Source: JBBQVO01 sp038211505
GTDB lineage: Bacteria > Chloroflexota > Dehalococcoidia > DSTF01 > JACRBR01
Direction of reading: 5' to 3'
Assembly (NCBI GenBank): GCA_038211505.1
Contig: JBBQVO010000048.1
Location: 1 to 18,994, forward strand
Length of the DNA stretch: 18,994 nt
Shown here piece by piece: positions 1 through 6,804 of the stretch (its first letter is position 1; each line of letters starts with the position of its first letter). The position numbers and the translations under genes were made by a program. Under the pieces are notes generated by a model. The model was not told the origin of the DNA. It saw only the letters and a list, made by a program, of their open reading frames with translations, and did not search any database.

Positions 1-1024
1 GGTGCTCTTCGCGATCGATCATCGCCGACAGCGGCTCCAGTACGAACGGCGTGATGACGGCGAGCGCTTCGAGCATGCGGATGAACTGCTCCGGCCGCCG
101 GCCCGGCGGGATGCGGATCGCGCGCTTGGCCTCAGGCACGGTGCTGTTGGCGAGCAGTCCGGCGCTGAACCGCTCGTCGTACGCCTCGCGCGCGATCGAC
201 GCCGCGATCGTGATCGCGTGTTCAAGCAGAGCGGGGTGCGAGCCCGCCCAGGCGGGGATCACGGTCTGCGTATTCAGGCAGATCAGCAGGTGCTCCGACG
301 ATGTCGGATCGTAGACGCGCGACTGGAGCTTGCCGAGGCGCGCCGTCGCATTCCAATCGATGCGGCGCAGGCTGTCGCCCGGCGTATAGTCGCGGATGCC
401 GGCGATGCGCGAAGGATCTTCGTACGTGCGGAGCCCGCCCGATCGCTCGCCAGAGGGCCGCCGCGAAGGCAGGCCGAGATCGGGCAGATCGATCGTGCGC
501 GGGTAGACGACGACGTGCGCGCGACGCGATTCGGTACGCTCCTCGGTAAACAGCCCGAACGCATCGCCCGACCGCAGCAGTGTCGGTCCGATGTCGTAGA
601 TGCCACGGGCGGGACATCGCAGCTCGACATCGCGGCTCACGCGCTCGTAGGCGCCGACGGAGGTCCGCCAATCGAGCCCGAGAATGCCGACCTGACCCTT
701 GAGTTGAAACTCGCTGTCGTCGTCAAAGGCGCCGTCACGGATCATCGACTCCGGAAAGAGTTCGTGCGCTTCGATCCACGGCAACGGCAGCGGCTTGCGA
801 TTGGTGATCCGCAGGGTCACACCGACGCGCTCGCCGGCAAACGCGTGATCTTCGGGCACGATGCGCTCGTAGGTGACGCGACGGAGCGCATACCGCGCCC
901 ACAACTGCGCGCCGCCGCACGCGAGCCCGACGGCAAACCCCAGCACGCCGACGGCGACGTGCCCCGTGGCGATCCCCGTGACAACGATAGCGAGCGAAAC
1001 GTACGGCCAGTAACTACGCAGCAT
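1..1024 (-). CDS. DUF58 domain protein (3' end outside window)
   Basis: The minus-strand frame is open from the ATG at 1024 to the window edge, about 341 residues without a stop. The N-terminus has two hydrophobic stretches (about residues 5-45), then a beta-rich region. Residues about 209-225 read GIRDYTPGDSLRRIDWN, the signature of DUF58 proteins, followed by a von Willebrand A-like part (LLICLNTQTVIPAW). DUF58 proteins are membrane-anchored proteins of unknown biochemical role, usually encoded beside a MoxR-type AAA ATPase and sometimes a transglutaminase-like protein; such partners would lie left of this window. An in-frame stop at 1046-1048 limits the start, and no strong ribosome site precedes the ATG. 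The family call is firm; the function is not known. Confidence 0.9.
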   Translation of the reverse strand, partial: MLRSYWPYVSLAIVVTGIATGHVAVGVLGFAVGLACGGAQLWARYALRRVTYERIVPEDHAFAGERVGVTLRITNRKPLPLPWIEAHELFPESMIRDGAFDDDSEFQLKGQVGILGLDWRTSVGAYERVSRDVELRCPARGIYDIGPTLLRSGDAFGLFTEERTESRRAHVVVYPRTIDLPDLGLPSRRPSGERSGGLRTYEDPSRIAGIRDYTPGDSLRRIDWNATARLGKLQSRVYDPTSSEHLLICLNTQTVIPAWAGSHPALLEHAITIAASIAREAYDERFSAGLLANSTVPEAKRAIRIPPGRRPEQFIRMLEALAVITPFVLEPLSAMIDREEH

Positions 1025-1090
1025 GGAGACTGAGCATACCGTCAGTCACCGATGAAAGGATCCACGCTACGAGGAACGTGGTGGTGGCGC

Positions 1091-1258
1091 ATCATTCTAA
1101 GCGACGAGAAGAACCGCTAGGCGCCCGTGGTATCTCTTCGGATTGCCTCCGGTGTTGGTACATCGGGCATTCTGCTGGGACCAGATTCGGCGTGACATCG
1201 GAGAGATTCTTCGCTTCGCTCAGAATGACATTGGTGGCGCAGAATGACAGTAATGGCG
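1091..1258. repeat. Interspersed repeat with imperfect terminal inverted repeats (HSERSEES type)
   Basis: The segment from about 1204 to 1227 (ATTCTTCGCTTCGCTCAGAA core) is the well-known bacterial repeat whose reverse strand translates to HSERSEES-like peptides. A degenerate opposite copy lies at about 1091-1113 (CATTCTAAGCGACGAGAAGA), so the block is bounded by imperfect inverted repeats. A third partial copy (CAGAATGACA) follows at about 1240-1249. It fills most of the 315-base gap between the DUF58 gene and the next gene. I see no gene in this gap. Confidence 0.75.
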
Positions 1259-1339
1259 CTCCGGCATGACACTCGCGACGGCCACCTCGCTGCGGGACAT
1301 TCGCGCGATGAAGGCGACGACACGACCTCGCCCTAGACC

Positions 1340-1876
1340 TCAGACGCCGTCGTCATCCTCGACGAACTCGTCGGTGTCGTCGTCTTCTTCGAAGTCGTCG
1401 TCGCCGTCGTCATCGATGACGTGTGCGGCGACTTCGGCGACGCCGGGCACGCCCCAGATCGTCTCGTAGTTCTCGCCACTGATCGCGCGACGGATCTCCT
1501 CGCGCTCAAGCTTCGCGAGCTCGGCGAAGCACTTCTCGCACTGTCGCACGACTTCCGGCGAGCCGGCGTCGGCGTAGCGGCGGACGATGCGATCCCAGAT
1601 GCCGAGCTCGGCGAGGCTGCTGATGTACTTCGGCCAGGGGATGATCGTGATGCTGTCCGGGCGGCCAAAACGCGGCCGCATCTTGAGCAGCGACTGGAAG
1701 CGCTCTTCGGGAGTGTTCGCCATAGGCACAACGCGAATCATCGGGCCGTCGATGTCGTTCGCGCGCTGATCCATCAGCAGCGTCTTGCGCAGCAACGGGA
1801 AGTACAGAGCGACGACGTCGGCGACGTCGATGTTGCGATTCACCTCTGACACGTCGATGCGGTAATCGGAATCCAC
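1340..1876 (-). CDS. Hypothetical protein with Asp/Glu-rich C-terminal tail (178 aa)
   Basis: I do not recognise a named family. The GTG start at 1876 is chosen because a near-perfect ribosome site (GAGGAGG, 1882-1888) lies 5 bases upstream; the frame stays open upstream to an ATG at 1933, but that start has no such site. The protein begins MDSDYRIDVSEVNRNIDVAD. It has no membrane segment or signal peptide, so it is probably cytoplasmic. A central part contains SITIIPWPKYISSLAELGIW, then a charged helical stretch (about residues 105-135). The last 26 residues (153-178) are almost all Asp and Glu. Coding is supported by the ribosome site, third-position GC and balanced composition. The acidic tail could bind metal ions or basic partners, but that is speculation. 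Confidence 0.75.
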   Translation of the reverse strand: MDSDYRIDVSEVNRNIDVADVVALYFPLLRKTLLMDQRANDIDGPMIRVVPMANTPEERFQSLLKMRPRFGRPDSITIIPWPKYISSLAELGIWDRIVRRYADAGSPEVVRQCEKCFAELAKLEREEIRRAISGENYETIWGVPGVAEVAAHVIDDDGDDDFEEDDDTDEFVEDDDGV

Positions 1877-1881
1877 AGTGA

Positions 1882-1888
1882 CCTCCTC
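1882..1888 (-). promoter_or_regulatory. Ribosome binding site fixing a GTG start
   Basis: GAGGAGG on the minus strand, 5 bases before the GTG at 1876. It decides the start of the acidic-tail hypothetical protein in favour of GTG over the ATG at 1933. Confidence 0.7.
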
Positions 1889-2002
1889 ATAGCGCTCGTA
1901 TCGTTCATGGTAGCACGTTGCACAGATACGCAAGCGCGATCAGCAATGCATGTTGACAGCACGCAACACGCGACGATCCGGTACGTCGTGACAGTCAGAT
2001 CG

Positions 2003-2034
2003 ATCCACAGAGGACACAGAGATCACAGAGGTTG
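2003..2034. repeat. Solo copy of the CCACAGAGGACACAGAG repeat
   Basis: TCCACAGAGGACACAGAG followed by ATCACAGAGGTTG matches one arm of the inverted-repeat element at 4675-4959. Here only one arm is present. It lies in the 431-base gap 1877-2307, which otherwise holds a GC hairpin (2131-2155) and no gene that I can support. Confidence 0.7.
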
Positions 2035-2130
2035 GGCGGCCTCACGTCGTTGGTGATCGACGAACATGCCATCGCGGTCGTCGATGTGTCACGTCGCCGC
2101 ACTGCACGCGCGGGCATCCGACGTTTGCCG

Positions 2131-2155
2131 TAGGGGCGGCCCGATGTCGCCGCCC
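2131..2155. repeat. TAGGGGCGG hairpin repeat, copy 1
   Basis: TAGGGGCGGC and GCCGCCC form a 7-bp stem (2134-2140 with 2149-2155) and an 8-base loop. Similar TAGGGGCG elements occur at 10680-10703, 12595-12617 and 17260-17284, all intergenic and in both orientations. This is a common intergenic repeat type with no known product. Confidence 0.55.
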
Positions 2156-2268
2156 GTCGCGGCTGGCAACGCCTGTTCGTCTACGCGACGACGTTTGTGC
2201 CATCGCATTGCCGTCACCGGCGCGACATCGCCACGAAACAAACGACGCCGCGCAGGATTTTCGTGCGG

Positions 2269-2274
2269 TACAAT
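2269..2274 (+). promoter_or_regulatory. Possible -10 box for the MFS gene
   Basis: TACAAT matches the -10 consensus at five of six positions and lies 33 bases before the GTG at 2308. No good -35 box is visible 16-18 bases upstream, so this is only a candidate. Confidence 0.25.
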
Positions 2275-2307
2275 GAGCGAACATTCCCCTTAACGGAAAG
2301 GTTAGAC

Positions 2308-3732
2308 GTGGCGCGGCGCCGTTTCTCATCGCGAATGCTGCAGGCGTTGCCGTGGCGGCAGGTGCAGCAGGACGCTGCCGGCATCGCCGCGCCGCCGACG
2401 CTCGCCGAGACGCCGGATGCCGGCGTGCGCGACGCACACGCCGCCGTCGATGTCGCCGCCGCGCGGGACCCCGACAACGCGCTCTTCGGCAGCACCTTCC
2501 GGGCGCTGCGCAACCGCAACTACCGGCTGTTCTACATCGGCCAGTCGATCTCCCTCTCCGGCACCTGGATGCAGACGATCGCGCAGGCGTGGCTGGTGCT
2601 GCAGATCACCAACTCCAAGGTCGCGCTGGGCACGGTGACGATGCTGCAGTTCCTGCCGATCACGATCTTCGTGCTGTTCGCCGGCGTCATCGCCGACCGC
2701 GTGCCAAAGCGAAACTTCATTCTCTGCACGCAGGCGCTGGCGATGGCGCAGGCGCTCGTGCTGGCCGCGCTTGTCTGGTCCGGCAACGTCGAGCTGTGGC
2801 ACGTGTACGTGCTGGCGTTCGTCCTCGGACTCGCCAACGCCTTCGAGCAGCCGGCGCGTCAAGCATTCGTCGTCGAGATGGTCGGCAAGGAAGATCTGAT
2901 GAACGCCGTCGCGCTGAACTCCGGCATGTTCAACGGCGCGCGGCTGATCGGCCCGGCGTTCGGCGGCTTCATCATCGCCGCTGCCGGCGTCAAGGCGGCG
3001 TTCCTGCTCAACGGCATCTCGTTCGTGCCCGTGATCGCCGGCCTGCTGATGATGAACCTCAAAGATCTGCACACGATGGACATGCGCCGCAGCGCCCGCA
3101 TGAACCCGATCGGCGAGCTGCGCGAGGGGCTGTCGTACGCATTCCGCACGCCGTCGGTGCTGCTGATCATCATCCTCGTCGCGATCATCGGGACGTTCGG
3201 CTACAACTTCACCGTCATGCTGCCTCTCGTCGATCGCTACGTGCTGCATCGCAGCGAAGTCGGCCTCGGATTCATGACGGCGGCCGTCGGCCTCGGCGCA
3301 TTGATCTCGGCGCTGACGCTCGCCAGCCGCAAGACGGCATCGCGGCAGACGATCTTCATCGGCGGCGCCGCGTTTTCGCTGCTGCTCGCCGGCGTCGCGC
3401 TGAGCCAGTGGTTCATCGTCACGCTGTTCTTCTTGCTGATCCTAGGCATCGCCAACACGGCCTTCGCTTCGACGGCGAATACGTCGCTACAGCTCGCCAC
3501 GCCGGATCACCTGCGCGGCCGCGTGATGTCGCTCTATATGCTGCTCTTCGCCGGATCGACGCCGATCGGCGGCTATCTCACCGGCTTCATGGCGGATCGC
3601 CTCGGGGTGCCGACTGCCGTCGGCATCGAGGCCGGACTGTGTCTGATCGGCGTCGCCCTCGGCCTGCTGTACTACTTCGCCAAGCGCGAACAGGTCGTCG
3701 ATTCGTCGTTCGCCGCCGTCGCCCCGGCGTAG
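2308..3732 (+). CDS. MFS transporter, MFS_3/EntS-like exporter
   Basis: A 474-residue protein of the major facilitator superfamily, probably a proton-coupled exporter in the inner membrane. After a non-membrane N-terminal stretch of about 60 residues comes FRALRNRNYRLFYIGQSISL, typical of the MFS_3 (EntS-like) family. GVIADRVPKR is motif A of the first half, and GFMADRLGV is its counterpart near the end. The segment DHLRGRVMSLYMLLFAGSTP is also characteristic of the family. About ten to twelve hydrophobic helices are visible. The GTG at 2308 is chosen because GGAAAGG (2295-2301) lies 6 bases upstream; the ATG at 2335 is a weaker alternative. The next gene on the same strand, 83 bases on, is an aminoglycoside adenylyltransferase homologue, which suggests drug export, but the substrate cannot be read from sequence. 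Confidence 0.92.
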   Translation: MARRRFSSRMLQALPWRQVQQDAAGIAAPPTLAETPDAGVRDAHAAVDVAAARDPDNALFGSTFRALRNRNYRLFYIGQSISLSGTWMQTIAQAWLVLQITNSKVALGTVTMLQFLPITIFVLFAGVIADRVPKRNFILCTQALAMAQALVLAALVWSGNVELWHVYVLAFVLGLANAFEQPARQAFVVEMVGKEDLMNAVALNSGMFNGARLIGPAFGGFIIAAAGVKAAFLLNGISFVPVIAGLLMMNLKDLHTMDMRRSARMNPIGELREGLSYAFRTPSVLLIIILVAIIGTFGYNFTVMLPLVDRYVLHRSEVGLGFMTAAVGLGALISALTLASRKTASRQTIFIGGAAFSLLLAGVALSQWFIVTLFFLLILGIANTAFASTANTSLQLATPDHLRGRVMSLYMLLFAGSTPIGGYLTGFMADRLGVPTAVGIEAGLCLIGVALGLLYYFAKREQVVDSSFAAVAPA

Positions 3733-3753
3733 CCACGGCGCGTCCTCGTCTCT

Positions 3754-3776
3754 GTGACCACGCATCACATGGTCAC
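3754..3776. terminator. Small inverted repeat between MFS and adenylyltransferase genes
   Basis: GTGACCA (3754-3760) and TGGTCAC (3770-3776) form a 7-bp stem with a 9-base loop, 22 bases after the MFS stop. No U-rich tract follows, so termination is only possible; it could equally be an operator-like palindrome. Confidence 0.3.
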
Positions 3777-3781
3777 CCGAC

Positions 3782-3810
3782 TTGATTGCGCCTCTCGTCG
3801 CGGCGATGAT
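3782..3810 (+). promoter_or_regulatory. Candidate sigma-70-type promoter for the adenylyltransferase gene
   Basis: TTGATT (3782-3787) and GATGAT (3805-3810) each match consensus at four of six positions, with an exact 17-base spacer. The -10 ends only 5 bases before the ATG at 3816, so a transcript from here would be leaderless or nearly so. It suggests the gene can be expressed apart from the MFS gene. Confidence 0.3.
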
Positions 3811-3815
3811 CAACG

Positions 3816-4664
3816 ATGGACACGACACCGACGGCGCTCCTCGACCGCATCATCGCTTGGGCGCGCGCGGATGCGAACGTGGTTGCGCTGATCATGACGG
3901 GATCGCGTGCGCGCGACGACGGCCGCGTCGACGAGTTCTCCGACTACGACATCGAGATCATCGCCCGCGACATCGCGCCGCTGATCGATGACGATGCGTG
4001 GCTGCGAGCGTTCGCGCCGGTGATGGTGTATCTGCCGCTGCGTAACGATCGCTGGCCGACGCGTCTCGTCTTCTACGACGACGGCACGAAGGTTGACTTT
4101 ACGCTTGCGATCTCCGCGCGTGTGAGCGAGATGATCGTCGGCGGCCTCGACGATCTGTATCAGCGCGGCTATCGCGTGCTGCTCGATAAGGACGCGTTGA
4201 CCGACGCGTTGCCGGCGGCGACAGGCGCGTTTCCGATCGCGCGGCGACCATCGCCAGAGGAGTTCGCGGCCGTTGTCACGGAGTTCTGGTTCGAGGCAGC
4301 GCACATCCCACGCTACATCCTCCGCGACGAACCATGGGTGGTGAAGTTTCGTGACTGGACGATGAAGCAGCTCCTGCTGCGCATGCTCGAGTGGCACGCG
4401 ATCACGCGCACCGCCGAGCCCGTCGACGTCTGGCACATCGGCTCGCACAGTGGCTCATGGATCGATGAGGAGACGCGCGACGACCTGCGCGAGATCTTCG
4501 GCGCCTTCGACGCCGCATCGAGCTGGCGCGCGCTGCTCGCGACAACGTCGCTCTTCCGCCGCCTGACGAGCGAGACGGCCGCGGCACTCGGCATCGAAGA
4601 TGCGGATGCGACCTCGGCGCGCGTCAGCGCCTACATCGCGTCGTTCGCCGCGCGCATGTCGTGA
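3816..4664 (+). CDS. Aminoglycoside 6-adenylyltransferase-like protein, ANT(6)/AadK family
   Basis: A 282-residue protein, near the usual 280-300 for ANT(6) enzymes, which transfer AMP from ATP to position 6 of streptomycin. The nucleotidyltransferase core is visible: TGSRARDD (residues 28-35), DEFSDYDIE (39-47) with the paired aspartates that bind metal, and VDFTL (93-97) with the third acidic residue. The C-terminal half keeps EFWFEAAHIPRYILRDEPWV and WTMKQLLLRMLEWH, typical of the family's substrate-binding helical part. The sequence is clearly diverged from the clinical AadE/AadK enzymes as I recall them, so resistance activity is not assured. No clear ribosome site precedes the ATG; a candidate promoter nearly abuts it. 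The upstream MFS exporter gene makes a resistance role plausible. Confidence 0.88.
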   Translation: MDTTPTALLDRIIAWARADANVVALIMTGSRARDDGRVDEFSDYDIEIIARDIAPLIDDDAWLRAFAPVMVYLPLRNDRWPTRLVFYDDGTKVDFTLAISARVSEMIVGGLDDLYQRGYRVLLDKDALTDALPAATGAFPIARRPSPEEFAAVVTEFWFEAAHIPRYILRDEPWVVKFRDWTMKQLLLRMLEWHAITRTAEPVDVWHIGSHSGSWIDEETRDDLREIFGAFDAASSWRALLATTSLFRRLTSETAAALGIEDADATSARVSAYIASFAARMS

Positions 4665-4674
4665 CGTCGCGTGG

Positions 4675-4959
4675 GGTTGATCCACAGAGGACACAGACGG
4701 CACAGAAGGGTTGAGGATTGACCAATCCACCAGAGCTCACTGGGCTGAGGTCGTAGGGACGTACCTTCAGGTCCGTCCGGCTCGATTCACGCCGCCTGCA
4801 CGAGCTCGGAGGCCAATCGTCAGATGCGTCGCGCCTGCAACTTCGTCCGTGAGCCAACTCGGTGATCTTTCGTCTCAACCCGCTCGCGGGCTTTCGACTC
4901 CGCTCCCTTCTTCTACCTCGCAACCCCTCTGTGCTCTCTGTGTCCTCTGTGGATCAACC
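4675..4959. repeat. 285-bp element bounded by 39-bp inverted repeats
   Basis: The left arm 4675-4713 (GGTTGATCCACAGAGGACAC...) and right arm 4921-4959 (ending CTCTGTGGATCAACC) are inverted copies with three mismatches over 39 bases. The interior contains a copy of the GTAGGGACG repeat (4753-4779) and no convincing gene. The element fills the gap between the adenylyltransferase stop (4664) and the phosphatase start (4981). It looks like a non-coding miniature element or a paired-repeat insertion; no target-site duplication is obvious by eye. Confidence 0.8.
4753..4779. repeat. GTAGGGACG repeat, single arm
   Basis: The 27 bases from GTAGGGACGTACCTTCAGGT onward are identical to 14038-14064. It is nested inside the 285-bp inverted-repeat element. 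Confidence 0.75.
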
Positions 4960-4980
4960 CCCGCCGATAAGCTTCGGGCG

Positions 4981-5556
4981 ATGACAAACGCCGCCACAGA
5001 CGAGATCACCCTGCACTTCGTGCGGCACGGCGAGACGCCGGGGAACGCCGAGCGGCGCTTTCAGATGCCGGATGTGCCGCTGAGCGAGATCGGGCGCGCG
5101 CAGGCTGAGGCGGTCGCGCAGGTGCTGCTTGATACGACACACGCCGAGCTGATCCTCGTCAGCGACTACGCCCGCACGATGGAGACGGCGGCGATCATCA
5201 ACGAGCGGCTGCGGCTGCCGATCGTCGAAGAGCCGGCGCTGCGCGAGCGCAACTTCGGCATCGCGCGCGGGCAGCTGTATGCCGATCTCGACGAAGCGGA
5301 GATGGCGCGCTGGCGCGATCCCTTCGTCCGCATTGAAGAAGGCGAGAGCTGGGCCGACGTGCACGAGCGGATGAGCGCGTTCCTCGATCGCCTCCGTGCC
5401 GCACCCCCGGCGCGCGAGATGATCCTCGTCACGCACGGCGGCTCGATGAACATCGCGCTGGCGTGTCTTGAAGGCAAGGCGATCGCCGATTTCGTGCTGG
5501 CGCCGCTGGAGAACTGCGCCGTCCGCACGGTCGTGCTGCCGATACCCGCGAGCTGA
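4981..5556 (+). CDS. Histidine phosphatase family protein (PhoE/GpmB-like)
   Basis: A 191-residue cytoplasmic protein of the histidine phosphatase (phosphoglycerate mutase-like) superfamily. The active site is complete by eye: RHGET (residues 15-19) with His16 as the phosphorylated residue, Arg65 in SDYARTMETA, Glu89 in LRERNFG, and the second histidine, His152, in THGGSMN. The ATG at 4981 places RHGET at the usual distance from the N-terminus; the frame is open further upstream only through repeat sequence. No Shine-Dalgarno sequence is visible, and the inverted-repeat element ends 21 bases before the ATG. The substrate is unknown. A second, truncated copy of the last 47 codons lies at 6588-6729, and a beta-helix gene converges on the 3' end. 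Confidence 0.9.
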   Translation: MTNAATDEITLHFVRHGETPGNAERRFQMPDVPLSEIGRAQAEAVAQVLLDTTHAELILVSDYARTMETAAIINERLRLPIVEEPALRERNFGIARGQLYADLDEAEMARWRDPFVRIEEGESWADVHERMSAFLDRLRAAPPAREMILVTHGGSMNIALACLEGKAIADFVLAPLENCAVRTVVLPIPAS

Positions 5557-5595
5557 CGCAAGCCGTGGACCGATTCGTCGTCGCCACCCACTCCG

Positions 5596-6486
5596 TTACG
5601 GGAAGCCGATATTCGCCGCCGGGTTCGTGCTCGTCGCGGGCGAGATTGGGCCGATGATGTTGCCCGCGCCCGAGTCGAACACGGGCGCGGTGACGTTGCC
5701 GTCGATGTGGTTCCCGACGAACACGATGCGGTTACCGTGCAGCACGGCGCCGTAGATGCTGTTACCGATCATGCGGCTATTCTTGACCTCGTTCCACGAG
5801 CCCGAGATGTCGACTCCGTTGCTGCTGTTCGCGTCCATCACCGAGTCACGCACCACAACGTTATTTCCTTCCAGCTCGATGCCGATTGCGTTGTGACTCA
5901 GATTCGAGTCAGCGATGCTTCCACCGAAGTCGACGCCTACGTTCGCGACCCTGATGCCCTCGTTGTTATCGTGGCTATTGATTCGCGTGGCGCTGTTGCC
6001 GATGCCGATCAACAGACCGATAGACCAACCAGAGATTTGCAGATCGCTGAATGTGCTCCGGCCGGCGCCGGTGGCGCTGATCGCGAATCCGGAGCTAGGA
6101 CCCACCAGCGTTCCGTTGCGAATGACGATGTTTCGCTTCGTTCCTGCCGATAAGGAGATGCCGGAGACGCTGCCGGTGTCGCTCAACGTGAACCCGCTCA
6201 GATCTAGCGTCACATTTTCCGCGGCGATCGTGATCGGCACCTGCGTGAGGTTGCGCGTCAGGAAGTACGATCCGGGGCTACCGATCGTGATCGGCGATAC
6301 GCCGTCCCAGCCGACCTGTGGAATCGGGCTGCGTGGCTCGACCTGCGGCAGCGTGGACGATGGCGGCGCCGCCGGATCGAGCGGCCCGCCGGCGGCGCGC
6401 GTCGCCACCATGGCGATCAGCGCCACCAGCGCGACGAGCACCAGTGCGAGCAACAACGTATGGACGCGGCTTGAGATCGCGGTCAT
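5596..6486 (-). CDS. Membrane-anchored right-handed beta-helix protein, copy A
   Basis: A 296-residue protein. Residues 10-30 form a hydrophobic segment (LLLALVLVALVALIAMV) that acts as a signal or membrane anchor, followed by a Pro-rich linker (GGPLDPAAPPSSTLPQVEPR). From about residue 65 the chain shows the short repeating pattern of parallel beta-helix proteins: ITIAAENVTLDLSGFTL, then NIVIRNGTLVG, FSDLQISGWS, GGSIADSNLSHNAIGIELEG, VVVRDSVMDANSSNGVDISG and so on, rich in Asn, Gly, Ser and Val. It would sit outside the cytoplasmic membrane. Such proteins bind or cut polysaccharides in some cases, but no catalytic residues are recognisable here. GGAGA (6493-6497) lies 6 bases before the ATG. 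It is paralogous to 6805-7710. Confidence 0.88.
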   Translation of the reverse strand: MTAISSRVHTLLLALVLVALVALIAMVATRAAGGPLDPAAPPSSTLPQVEPRSPIPQVGWDGVSPITIGSPGSYFLTRNLTQVPITIAAENVTLDLSGFTLSDTGSVSGISLSAGTKRNIVIRNGTLVGPSSGFAISATGAGRSTFSDLQISGWSIGLLIGIGNSATRINSHDNNEGIRVANVGVDFGGSIADSNLSHNAIGIELEGNNVVVRDSVMDANSSNGVDISGSWNEVKNSRMIGNSIYGAVLHGNRIVFVGNHIDGNVTAPVFDSGAGNIIGPISPATSTNPAANIGFP

Positions 6487-6587
6487 GTAGAGTCTCCGAT
6501 GGTATCGAGATGGGTGCGCGTGTCAGTGTGGACGATCAGCGCCTGGCGTGCGGCTCGCCGCACCAGAGTTCTGACACGCTTGACAGC

Positions 6588-6729
6588 ACGCGAGATGACC
6601 TCCGTCACGCACGGCGGCAGTATGAACATCGCGCTCGCGTATCTCGAAGGGAAGTCGATCGCCGACTTCGTGCTGGTGTCGCTCGAGAACTGCGCCCTAC
6701 GGACGGTCGTCATCCCCGCGCGCGGTTAA
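6588..6729 (+). pseudogene. Truncated second copy of the histidine phosphatase gene (3' end only)
   Basis: The frame ending at 6729 reads AREMTSVTHGGSMNIALAYL and continues in parallel with the last 47 residues of the intact phosphatase (5410-5556). Homology starts abruptly at about 6588; the part with RHGET, Arg65 and Glu89 is missing. The frame has no internal stop, and silent and replacement changes are about equally common by eye. The open frame reaches upstream to an ATG at 6499, but that part is the 5' flank of beta-helix gene A and is unlike a phosphatase. It is best read as a duplication remnant. Confidence 0.85.
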
Positions 6730-6753
6730 CGGCAGACCATCCTCCGCTCCGCG

Positions 6754-6768
6754 GGCGGCGCAGCCGCC
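6754..6768. terminator. GC hairpin between convergent phosphatase remnant and beta-helix B
   Basis: GGCGGC-GCA-GCCGCC is a perfect 6-bp stem with a 3-base loop, placed between two convergent reading frames. It is absent from the equivalent spot in copy A (5557-5595). It could be a bidirectional terminator without a U-tract, or a small inserted repeat. Confidence 0.35.
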
Positions 6769-6804
6769 GTCGCCGTATCACCGACCAGCGCTCTCGCCAC
6801 TCCC

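Noticed and set aside
2..1033. Long plus-strand open frame (343 codons) opposite the DUF58 gene
   Set aside because: Arg/Ala/Asp-rich with no recognisable domain. The opposite frame has a clear DUF58 signature. High GC makes long antisense frames common.
1117..1323. Small minus-strand frame with CHSERSEESLR
   Set aside because: A well-known false gene product of an interspersed repeat.
2352..3785. 477-codon plus-strand frame overlapping the MFS gene
   Set aside because: Arg/His-rich shadow in another frame of a well-supported transporter gene.
4711..4980. N-terminal extension of the phosphatase
   Set aside because: The extra 90 codons lie within the inverted-repeat element, and RHGET would be far from the N-terminus.
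6499..6587. N-terminal part of a functional second phosphatase
   Set aside because: This DNA matches the 5' flank of beta-helix gene A and encodes none of the phosphatase active-site motifs.
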